In this document: in pieces, positions 55,841-64,000 of the stretch
Numbering within the stretch: the first letter of the stretch is position 1
Layout of the letters: every line of letters begins with the position of its first letter
Notes under the pieces: generated by a model
What the model saw: the letters and a program-made list of their open reading frames with translations, nothing else
Told to the model about the DNA's origin: nothing
Database searches by the model: none
Made by a program: the position numbers and the translations under genes
Source of the DNA: Tenrec ecaudatus
Taxonomy: Eukaryota; Chordata; Mammalia; Afrosoricida; Tenrecidae
DNA length: 64,000 bases
Direction: 5' to 3'
NCBI RefSeq assembly: GCF_050624435.1
Contig: NC_134546.1
Span: forward strand, 39,139,501-39,203,500

Positions 55841-55846
55841 GGTGAG

Positions 55847-56805
55847 GCCCTCTTTCTCCGTGTAGCACAGGAGCGATGGATGGTCTTTCTCCGTGTAGAA
55901 CAGGAGCGATGGATGGTCTTTCTCCGTGTAGCATAGGAGCGATGGTCTTTCTCCGTGTAGAACAGGAGCGATGGTCTTTCTTTGTGTAGAACAGGAGCGA
56001 TGGATGGTCTTTCTCCATGTAGAACAGGAGCAATGGATGGTCTTTCTCCGTGTAGAACAGGAGCGATGGTCTTTCTCTGTGTAGAACAGGAGTGATGGAT
56101 GGTCTTTCTCCGTGTAGCACAGGAGTGATGGATGGTCGTCCTCCATGTAGTATAGGAGCGATGGTCTTTCTCCGTGTAGAACAGGAGCGATGGTCTTTCT
56201 CTGTGTAGAACAGGAGTGATGGATGGTCTTTCTCCGTGTAGCACAGGAGCGATGGATGGTCTTTCTCCGTGTAGCACAGGAGCGATGGATGGTCGTTCTC
56301 CGTGTAGCATAGGTGCAATGGTCTTTCTCCGTGTAGAACAGGAGTGATGGTCTTTCTCCGTGTAGCACAGGAGCGATGGTCTTTCTCCGTAGCACAGGAG
56401 CGATGGATGGTCTTTCTCCGTGTAGCACAGGAGCGATGGTCTTTCTCTGTGTAGCACAGGAGTGATTGGTCTTTCTCCGTGTAGAACAGGAGCGATGGAT
56501 GGTCTTTCTCCGTGTAGCACAGGAGCGATGGATGGTCTTTCTCCGTGTAGCACAGGAGTGATGGATGGTCTTTCTCCGTGTAGCACAGGAGTGATGGATA
56601 GTCTTTCTCCATGTAGAACAGGAGCGATGGTCTTTCTCCGTGTAGCACAGGAGCGATGGTCTTTCTCCGTGTAGAACAGGAGCAATGGTCTTTCTCCGTG
56701 TAGCACAGGAGTGATGGATAGTCTTTCTCCGTGTAGAACACGAGCGATGGTCATTCTCCGTGTAGAACAGAAGCGATGATCTTTCACCATGTAGCAGAGG
56801 AGTGA
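55847..56805. repeat. Minisatellite, 31 units of 29 or 33 bp
   Basis: I count 31 copies of TCTTTCTCCGTGTAG(A/C)A followed by CAGGAGCGATGG, ending with or without an extra ATGG, which gives 33- or 29-bp units. Variants (CTCTG for CTCCG, GTGATGG for GCGATGG, CATAGG for CACAGG) recur in runs, a sign of higher-order duplication. The last two units are the most diverged. No minus-strand frame of the unit contains a stop, so all three minus frames stay open for 306-333 codons. They encode the same three short peptides in rotation and are not evidence of a gene. Confidence 0.95.
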
Positions 56806-56859
56806 TGCTCATGGCCACTCTTAGTTTACTCCCAAGCTCAGTGTTTCCTCAAGAGTAAT

Positions 56860-57135
56860 AGTTGGTGAGTTTTCTTTGTTTATAGCTATTCTTTTTCCCA
56901 AGGTTACAAAAAAGTTTATTTTTGCTCTAATTTGCTAAAAAAATTTATCATGAATGGCTACTGAATTTTACTAAGTGCATTTTTCTCATCTAATGAGATT
57001 TATCATATTTTTGTTCCTTAACAATCCATGTGGTGAACTTTACATTGTTTTCCTGCTTGTTAGTGCACCCTTATGTACCTAGACCATGTCCAACTTGCTC
57101 ATGATGTATTTAGTATTCTTTTTATACAAGGCTAA
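56860..57135 (-). mobile_element. L1 ORF2 fragment, antisense
   Basis: ATTTATCATGAATGGCTACT, GAATTTTACTAAGTGCATTT, CTCATCTAATGAGATTTATC and CCATGTGGTGAACTTTACAT are antisense words of the L1 reverse transcriptase region. Confidence 0.7.
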
Positions 57136-57179
57136 GTATAAATAATGGAATTGACTCAATGACAGTGAGAGGTGACAAT

Positions 57180-57700
57180 ATATTGCTTCAAAATCAAGAA
57201 ACCTTTATTAAACAAAATGTGAAGTTCTTATTTATGGGTATACCATCCAGCTAGGTCTATATACTTCAGAAGAGCATGTTTCCATCAAAGTATCCTGTGC
57301 CTCGACTCACATCAAGTGATAGTTGGGCACCCTCCAGGAATTCATATTGTGTGCCTTTTCAAGTCCTCTGAATTTTGGGAATAGAAAGCCACACGAAGGA
57401 ACAAGATCATGCCTGGAGGGGAAATGGGATAAGGTCTCCCAACAAAATCCTCCCAGGACAAAAATCCTCCTTTGCTATCCTAGAAGAATGAACAAGTGCA
57501 TTGTTGTGCTCGGAAAAAATTCCCTGACACAACTTTACTGTCCAATGTAAAGTTTCACCAATGTAGTTTCCATTTTTCTTACACTATCTAATAAGCCCCC
57601 GTGGTTATCTTATATCCTTAGGGAAATCTATCATGATGATCCTTTGGGAATATTAAAAAAATAAGCCACCATAACCTTCTGAGCTGACTCCTCTGTCTTG
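57180..57700 (-). pseudogene. Mariner transposase relic
   Basis: Read on the minus strand, the translation carries pieces of a mariner transposase in order. KVMVAYFFNIPKG (a VMLIAFFD-like block) comes first, followed by CVREFF and then a PSRHDLVPSCGFLFPKF stretch. The last corresponds to the family's PHPPYSPDLAPCDFFLFPKL, which carries the last catalytic Asp. Frameshifts and stops break it throughout. It may be the autonomous relative of the small palindromic MITEs here, but I cannot link their ends. Confidence 0.6.
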
Positions 57701-57763
57701 AATTGAACTGGCTCAGCAGATCTCATTGGAAGTCAGTGCTTTTGATTGGACCTTGTTTTGAAA

Positions 57764-57873
57764 CAGGAGTCCTCATGGCATAGTGGTCACATATTAGACT
57801 GCTGACCACAAGGTCAGCTGTTTGAAACCACCAGCCACTCCTTGGGAGAAAGGACTTTCTACTCCTGTGAAGA
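57764..57873 (+). mobile_element. AfroSINE, 3' part absent
   Basis: CAGGAGTCCTCATGGCATAG, GACCACAAGGTCAGCTGTTT, GGGAGAAAGGACTTTCTACT, GTGAAGAGTAAT, then it stops before the LTR at 57,904. Confidence 0.82.
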
Positions 57874-57903
57874 GTAATACAAAGAAAGAAAGGGGAAAGG
57901 TTA

Positions 57904-58226
57904 TGTCGCGCGCTCAGTCTCGCCAGCAAGAAGGACGCGCCACAACAGGATTCTTCCACAGGCGTTTAATGCGGGTTCGATTTGCAGATGCGGAAAAAGA
58001 CCCCGAAGCCCCAAACTACTGCTGCTTATATGCGCTCTATGGGGACGTGCTGTGCATTGATTGGTGCGTTCGCCAGAACCCTTATTAGCATACTCCAGGG
58101 TGGAGTTATGACTACGTCATCTAAGCAGTGCGCATGCTCTAAGTGGTTGTTTACCACTTAACTGGGCCACCGCCCTGACTGCCTGGCACCATCTTGTAAT
58201 GGCGGCGAGAGCTGCAGCTTCCCACA
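57904..58226 (-). mobile_element. IAP-like (ERV class II) solo LTR with perfect TSD
   Basis: A 323-bp LTR on the minus strand. It opens TGTGGGAAGCTGCAGC, then ATTACAAGATGG and AAGTGGTAAACAACCACTTA, and closes CGCGCGACA, giving the usual TG...CA ends. It has a TATA box (CATATAAGC, plus 58,024-58,032), a CRE-like TGACGTAGTCA (plus 58,109-58,119) and an ATTAAA poly(A) signal (plus 57,965-57,970). The 6-bp repeat AGGTTA flanks it on both sides (57,898-57,903 and 58,227-58,232), the class II duplication size. No internal viral genes are present, so this is what remains after recombination between two LTRs. Sequence order matches rodent IAP LTRs. The intact flanks suggest a fairly recent insertion. 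Confidence 0.9.
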
Positions 58227-58232
58227 AGGTTA

Positions 58233-58875
58233 TAGTAGGAATGGTGGATATTCCATTTCACAAAATGGCTTTCTATTTTTTCAGCCCCAAACCATCATAT
58301 CACTTAGCTATAAACTCAACTCTTCATTTTATTTGTTTCTGCGTCTCATCTGATTGCAGACATCTGACACTCAAGAGTAGACAGATGCATCTGTGATGGC
58401 ACAGGGGTATTAATCATTAACAAAGATTTGATGATAGGAGAAACAGGAATCCTCCCCCAAATCTAGAGCAAACCCAGTAGTCCTCATGGAAAACGGGACC
58501 CAAGAGCCTGGCCTGGTTCCAAGACTGCCCACGTGGAACACAGCAACAGGAAGATGCCCACACAACATCACGCTAGGGCCCTGCCTTTATTGTGACTCAG
58601 CAACCCCCTGGGTATCAGCTTCTTTGATAAGGGCTTTGCCTCAGCTGTTCTCTTCGGGCCTTTGCGCTCTGTTTTGTCCACACCACAACTTCCTTTCCCC
58701 AACCCATTAGGGATGCCTGGTCCATCATAGGTCCCTCCTACCCTTTCTTCTTACCTTTCAAGCCCCCCTTTTCTGCCTGACCACAGCATTCTTTTGTCAT
58801 TAGATCTTCTCGCACATCGTGACCATGACTCATTCATACATACATACAGTGTGTGGCACTTACACGGTCCTGAGT
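58233..58875. other. No recognised feature
   Basis: Sequence beyond the solo LTR, moderate GC, with no convincing frame or named repeat. Confidence 0.45.
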
Positions 58876-58879
58876 GCTA

Positions 58880-59000
58880 ACAGCCAAACCAGTTGCCGTC
58901 AGGTAGAGTCTAACTCCTGGTGACCCCATGTATTTCAGAGTAGAATTGTGTGCTATAGGCCTTTGCTCCAAGGTGCCTCTGGGTGGACCCTAAGCAGCCA
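58880..59000 (-). mobile_element. AfroSINE 3' part
   Basis: AACCAGTTGCCGTCAGGTAG, AACTCCTGGTGACCCCATGT, and AGGTGCCTCTGGGTGGACC, the same subtype motif as at 18.39 kb. Confidence 0.72.
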
Positions 59001-59337
59001 GGCAGAAAACTTAAAGCAAGAATATGAGCCAGGTATGGTATGTACTCTGAGAACCTGGCTGGTTCAGCTCATTCCCACTGGGGCAAAATTTTGTCTAGTA
59101 GCTGAGCTATAATTGTTTTCTTTATTTAGGGGACCCACACTCTGTCCAGTCATCTCTGACCAAATAAGTTCTGATTTCCCATAATACTAAGCACAGTTGC
59201 CATGGTTTATTCCTTTGGTAATTGCTCCCCTTAAACGTAAAATACCAGGAGCTGATATGACTGTTTGTGACAACATGTAACATTTTAGTTTTATTGTAGC
59301 ATTTCCTCTGGAATTCTAATATGCTACAAGATATTAA

Positions 59338-59735
59338 GGATCTCTGGTGGCATTGCCAGGAGACCAGGTGGTGTAGTGGTTGCTTCTTCGACTGCTAACT
59401 GTAATGTCAGCAGTTCAAAACCACCAGGTGCTCCTTGGGAGAAACACGAGCCATTCTGCTCCTGTAAAGAGTTAGTCTTGGGACCCCACAGCAGCAGTTC
59501 TACCCTGCCCTCTATGGTTGCTACCAGGCAGCACTGACTCAGTGGCAGTGAGTTTTGGTTTTTTGATGGCACTCTTGGATACACATTGAACTGCTAATCA
59601 GAAGATCAGCAGTTCAAACCCACCATCCCCTCTCTGGAAAAAGATAAGCGAATCTGCTCCCATAAAGAGTTACAGGCTTGGAACCTGTGTAGGGTCACTA
59701 CGAGCAGAATCAACTCAATGACACTGGTTGGGTTT
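59338..59735 (+). mobile_element. AfroSINE nested inside another AfroSINE
   Basis: The outer copy starts GGATCTCTGGTGGCA (59,338-59,352). The inner copy occupies about 59,353-59,560 (CAGGAGACCAGGTGGTGTAG to GGCAGTGAGTTTTGG). The outer resumes GATGGCACTCTTGGATACAC and ends ATCAACTCAATGACACTGG. Both point the same way. Short TGGCA at each junction may be the target duplication. Confidence 0.8.
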
Positions 59736-59856
59736 TTTCTTTGTTTTTTTTTAAATGAAATATTAAGAGGTATTTTTTAAATAAATCAACCAAAAAAGCT
59801 TTATTCATTTTCTGTGTCAAATTCTTTTTTTTTAGGTATATACATTTTTTAAAATT

Positions 59857-59960
59857 AATTTTAATAATTTATTAGGGGCTCATACAATTCTTATCACAGT
59901 TCATACATATACATACATCAATTGTATAAAGCACATCTGTACAGTCTTTGCCCTAATCAT
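59857..59960 (-). mobile_element. L1 3' UTR, short copy next to a long one
   Basis: TTTAATAATTTATTAGGGGC, CAATTGTATAAAGCACATCT, CCCTAATCATG; about 100 bases, followed by T-rich spacer and then the long copy. Confidence 0.82.
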
Positions 59961-59976
59961 GTTTTTCTCCTCTTTT

Positions 59977-60937
59977 CTTTTTTTACATTTTATTAGGGAC
60001 TCATACAACTCTTATCACCATCCATACATATACATACATCAATTGTATAAAGCACATCCATACATTCCCTGCCCCAATCATTCTCAAGGCATTTGCTCTC
60101 CACTTAAGCCCCTTGCATCAGGTCCTCTTTTTTTTCCCCCTCCCTCCCCTTTCCCCCCTCCCTCATGTGCCCTTGGTAATTTATACCTCGTTATTTTGTC
60201 ATATCTTGCCCTATCCGGAGTCTCCCCTCCCCCCTTCACTGCTGTCCCTCTCCCAGAGAAGAGGTCACATGTGGATCCTTGTAATCAGTTCCCCCTTTCC
60301 AACCCACTCACCCTCCACTATCCCAGCATCGTCCCTCACACCCTTGGTCCTGAAGGTATCATCCACCCTGGATTCCCTGTACCTCCAGCCCTCATATGTA
60401 CCATTGTACAGCCTCTGTCCTATCCAGGCCTGCAAGGTAGAATTCGGATCATGGTAGTTGGGGGGAGGAAGCATCCAGGATCTGGGGGAAAGCTGTGTTC
60501 TTCATCGGTACTACCTCGCACCCTAATTAACCCATCTCCTCTCCTAAACGCCTCTATGTGGGCATCTCCATTGGCCGACACTTGGGCCTTGGGTCTCCAC
60601 TCTGCACTTCCCCTTTCATTTAATATGGTATATATTTACATATACATATACACATACATATACACACACTTATATCGTTGTTTTTTTTTTTAGCATGATG
60701 CCTTATACCTGGTCCCTTGGCACCTCGTGATCGCACTGGCCGGTGTGCTTCTTCCATGTGGGCTTTTTTGCTTCTGAGCTAGATGGCCGCTTGTTCACCT
60801 TCAAGCCTTTAAGACCCCAGACACTATCTCTTTTGATAGCCGGGCACCATCAGCTTTCTTCACCACATTTGCTTATGCACCCATTTGTCTTCAGCGATCC
60901 TATCATGGAGGTATGCAGTCAATGATATGATTTTTTT
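59977..60937 (-). mobile_element. L1 3' UTR, long copy
   Basis: Nearly 1 kb of afrotherian L1 3' UTR: TTTTATTAGGGACTCATACA, CAATTGTATAAAGCACATCC, GAGGTCACATGTGGATCCTT, GCTAGATGGCCGCTTGTTCA, TTTAAGACCCCAGACACTAT, GATAGCCGGGCACCATCAGC and GGAGGTATGCAGTCAATGAT in order. It is little diverged and one of the younger elements. The 244-codon frame 59,959-60,693 is a by-product. Confidence 0.9.
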
Positions 60938-60939
60938 GT

Positions 60940-62330
60940 TCTTAATGTTCAAATAAGTTAATGTAAGATTTTTATCAGTGTTTGGTTTTACTACAAGTAA
61001 AATGTCCACCAGATTAAATTTGTGCACACACTCAGACTTCATTTGCAATTCACTAATTGGGGTCATCTGGCCTGTTAGTCAGACAAGGGCTCTGAAGGGC
61101 AGGTGGAAGAGACCAGAGTTATATGGGCAAAAGTGATGGAAGAACAAGGATGTGGCTAACAGGCAATGAGTGATTTGTTGGTCCTAAATTGCTTTCATCA
61201 GTTAGCATGTTGGGAGTTTCCATGGCCGTCACCCCACAGCTGAGATGAAAGTGCAGGTTGTTTGACTTAGGTTTTGGATTTTGGAAAGGTCAGTCATTAA
61301 CAGAAAATGCTAATAGGTTTCTGTTTACTGGCATGGGGTTTAGCATAAGTGACACGATTTTGGGCCTATTCTAGTGACATTAATGGTATAACAGGTTAAT
61401 TTACACTGTGATTTTACTTAACAGGAATACTCAGGGTCAGTTTGGACAATGCTTTCTTATAGTGGTGCTCCTTCCCCTCACATCCATAATCCACCACGAT
61501 ACTTGGTTCAAGAAACAGGGCCATTGTTTTGTGCCACGTTTGGTATATATTAGACGCTTTAAATGGGAATGTTTGAGCAACTAAGTCATTAAGCTGGAGC
61601 TTCGGAAATAGATGACTGAGGACTAGCATTTCCTGGTATTGACAGATTAGGATTTTCAGACTAGAGTTGAAGCAGTTCAGGTCCTGGCCAACCAAGTGAA
61701 ACCAGAACAGATCTGAATTTTTAAAATTTGGGTGGTCCAGAACAGTAACTGGATTGGGGAAAATTATAAAGCAAAGGCTTGGACTGGGACCTGGAAAAGA
61801 CTTCATGAGTCCTTTCAGGAACCTGGTGGGTGAGGCTGGCTATCAGCAGGAATGTGGAGAGCAGTACAGTCGGCTCAGATACTGTCTAATTTGGCTCAAA
61901 ATACAATGAGCACGAGATTTGGTTGCTGTGCTTTGTGGATGCTAGCCTTATTTTTAAGCTTTAACCCATATTTTTTCCCATTCCAGCTATTTCAATTCAC
62001 ATACCACTTAAAAAATTTGTGTCTATACCAGTTTCCCTTCCTTAGCTATGACTGAACCAGGAAAAATCAGGTAAAGTCTTGTTCCAGACAAACTCTCCCA
62101 CCACAAACAACCAATTCTCTGTAACCACTCAGAAAACTTACTTAAAATGAAAAGCGGACAAGTGACTGGAAATGCTGGAGGAAATTCTAGGGGTAAGTGG
62201 AAACCCAGAGAGGTAATGGGAACTCTCCCCAAAGACTTTCCGGGCCCTGGTATCAGTAAAGGAGATCTGAGTAGCCTCAGAGTGTGAGAGGATACTTGTG
62301 CAGGCACCAAACTCACTGGCAATTCCAACT
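60940..62330. other. No recognised feature
   Basis: AT-rich DNA with a few frames up to 130 codons (61,414-61,806, minus) that look random in composition. I name no repeat here. Confidence 0.4.
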
Positions 62331-62334
62331 TTAG

Positions 62335-62472
62335 GACAGAAGCTCTGTGTTTCAGAGGCTGTAAATCTATGGGAACAGATAACCTCCTCTTTTTCCCAAG
62401 GAGCAACTGGTTTGAACTGCTGACCTTGCACTTAGCAACTCAGTTTGTAACTCACTACATTACCAGAGCTCA
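62335..62472 (-). mobile_element. AfroSINE, 3' shortened
   Basis: GTTTCAGAGGCTGTAAATCT, GGTTTGAACTGCTGACCTTG, CATTACCAGAGCTC. Confidence 0.82.
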
Positions 62473-62651
62473 ATGTATGAAGACATAGATTCTTCGAAAT
62501 GTGGTGAGTCTCAATGAACTTTCCCACATGTTAAAGTGAGACTCCACAGGACTGTAGCATCATTCCAAGCCCCCTTTTCCCTCCCCTGTGCCGCCCCCTA
62601 CCCCATCCCCCCAAAAAACCATGGAGAAGGTTGTTTTAGCTCATTAAAACA

Positions 62652-62671
62652 AACACACACACACACACACC
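62652..62671. repeat. (CA)n microsatellite
   Basis: About ten CA units (CACACACACACACACACA), directly before a SINE fragment. Confidence 0.92.
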
Positions 62672-62685
62672 CAAACCTACTGCAA

Positions 62686-62745
62686 TGAAGTTGAATCTGA
62701 CTCGTGGGGAGTGGGGTAGGGCTTCCAGGAAATTTGTCCTTAAGA
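62686..62745 (-). mobile_element. AfroSINE tail fragment
   Basis: CTGCAATGAAGTTGAATCTG, GACTCGTGGGGAGTGGG; only the 3' portion. Confidence 0.6.
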
Positions 62746-63119
62746 AGTTTAACCTGTGTAGGGATTTGCAGTATTGGTGTGCATGCATTTGATAATCCAG
62801 GGAACTTCTAGCTGCAAAATTTTAAAATATTCCTGAGCTGGTGACACTGAGCAGAAGAAAACATAAACCTTCTCTGAAAGAAGACACCTTCAATTCTAGG
62901 CCTCACAGGAGACACACAAATAATCTTAAGGACAATAATTGGTATCCATTGTCCCATGCAATTAAGCCCCCACAGGAAGTAAGTCATCATGAACCCATAG
63001 GAACAGGTTCACACAACTGCAGATATTAGAACTAGCAGGTGCAGACTACAATCCAGATATTGTCTATGTATGCATAAAGAAGTGAAAGGCAAACTTGAAT
63101 GTGTTTTTAAGGAATAAGA

Positions 63120-63420
63120 AACTATAAAAAAAAAGATGTTGAAGATTTGCTGAAGAGCCAAATGGAGATATCAGTAGCCCGATTCTTCCTGAAATAAAAG
63201 CCCTAGTCCCAGATGCTTTCATTGTGAATTCTGTACTTATTAAAGAAGGGAAAGAATTCTAATCTTTTACCAGCCTTTTCAGATCAGAAGAAGAGAGAAA
63301 CATTCTGCAATTTACTGTGTTAGACTACTCTAATCTTGATATGCAACCCTACTGAGATGCTATGAAAATAAAATATGAAGACCAATCTCAAGGTGTTTTG
63401 AAACTGAATCCAGTAATACA
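63120..63420 (+). mobile_element. Possible L1 ORF2 fragment
   Basis: GATATCAGTAGCCCGATTCT, CCTAGTCCCAGATGCTTTCA and CTAATCTTTTACCAGCCTTT could be a degenerate L1 stretch around the PGPDGF motif, spread over two frames. Evidence is weak. Confidence 0.35.
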
Positions 63421-63796
63421 CTAGGGTAGATCAATTGAATTTAAGGCCTAAAGGTCAGCTCAGGCGGTTATGGTGACTGTTTTTTTGGAGATTTCCAAGG
63501 GATCATCTCGATAGAGTATCTCAAGACACAGGACAATCTTAGGAGGTCCCCCCCCCCCCCAGGGTGACAGTGCAACTGCTCATTCCTTTAGGGTAGCAAG
63601 GACTGTCCTATGAGATTGGAAAACTATAACCCACCCACCCTAATCCCTTCCCTTACCATCCAGACTTAATGTTCCCTTAATTCAAAGGACCTTGAAAAGG
63701 AACATGATGTGCGTCTCTTGCGGATGCCCAGATTGCCCTTTTGGTGTGTAAATGGAAGAGTGCAGAATTCTTTGGGGAAGGACTACAAACCTAAAA

Positions 63797-63990
63797 CCCC
63801 CTGCTATCAAATTGTGTCAGACGCATATGAACTCTATAGCAAAGAGGAGAACTGCTTCTTTTGGTTTCTAAAACTAAATCTTTATGGGAGCAAGCAGCCT
63901 CGTCTTTCTCCCACAGAGCACCTGTTGGGTTTGAATCAAGAACCTTGCAGTTAGCTTAACACTTAACCTACTATGCTACTTGGGTGCCTT
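63797..63990 (-). mobile_element. AfroSINE
   Basis: GCTATCAAATTGTGTCAGAC, GGTTTCTAAAACTAAATC, TGTTGGGTTTGAATCAAGAA, CACTTAACCTACTATGCTAC; full length, at the window edge. Confidence 0.82.
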
Positions 63991-64000
63991 TGAGGGAAGG

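Noticed and set aside
55847..56805. CRISPR array
   Set aside because: Units are tandem with no unique spacers, and the genome is mammalian.
55817..56818. Three overlapping minus-strand frames of 306-333 codons
   Set aside because: They are products of a minisatellite whose unit has no stop codon in any minus frame; each repeats the same short peptides.
57822..58088. 88-codon plus-strand frame
   Set aside because: It crosses from a SINE into the antisense of the solo LTR, so it is not a gene.
59959..60693. 244-codon plus-strand frame
   Set aside because: It runs antisense through an L1 3' UTR that I recognise along its whole length.
1680..60937. tRNA genes suggested by the tRNA-like heads of the SINEs
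   Set aside because: All such heads belong to AfroSINEs with the usual body and RTE-like tail; none has an intact cloverleaf.

Overview
This window looks like nuclear DNA of an afrotherian mammal, most likely a tenrec (Echinops telfairi or a close relative). The evidence is the repeat content. There are dozens of tRNA-derived AfroSINE copies whose 3' tails read like the end of the afrotherian RTE LINE, and many copies of an afrotherian L1 3' UTR. There are also two SPIN-type hAT elements with perfect 8-bp target duplications. SPIN has been reported from tenrec but, to my knowledge, not from elephant. The species call is an inference; the repeat families are recognised from memory of their consensus sequences.

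Layout. From 1 to 840 lies a candidate last exon of a minus-strand gene: splice acceptor, about 140 codons, stop and poly(A) signal. I could not name it. From 840 to 14,300 the DNA is mostly repeats: RTE (a long copy at 5.0-7.0 kb), L1 3' ends, a mariner MITE, a SPIN element and AfroSINEs, plus a stretch with little recognisable at 9.6-12.5 kb. A CpG island at about 14.88-16.1 kb is the only clear promoter. It carries two CACGTGAC boxes, a YY1-like site, paired reverse CCAAT boxes and two consensus splice donors (15,580 and 15,978). It probably holds the first exon of a plus-strand gene whose remaining exons lie beyond the window, and it could also serve a minus-strand gene.

From 16.1 kb to the end the DNA reads as long intron or intergenic sequence filled with repeats. 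Notable items are a second SPIN copy and a hAT MITE (19-22 kb), a broken RTE (26.2-27.2 kb), and a 2.16-kb pogo-type DNA transposon (32.44-34.60 kb) that keeps 299 open codons of its transposase. A terminal-repeat-only relative of that transposon lies at 36.64 kb, and MER2/Tigger and MER5 fossils lie nearby. Further on are an old L1 3' end (46.9-48.3 kb), a 31-unit minisatellite (55.85-56.80 kb), a mariner transposase relic (57.18-57.70 kb), an IAP-like solo LTR with a perfect 6-bp target duplication (57,904-58,226) and a long L1 3' UTR (59.98-60.94 kb).

No complete host protein-coding gene can be read. No rRNA gene, functional tRNA gene or CRISPR array was seen. The most informative items are the candidate exon at 391-815, the CpG-island promoter, the pogo element with its MITE relative, and several nested insertions whose target duplications give a relative insertion history.
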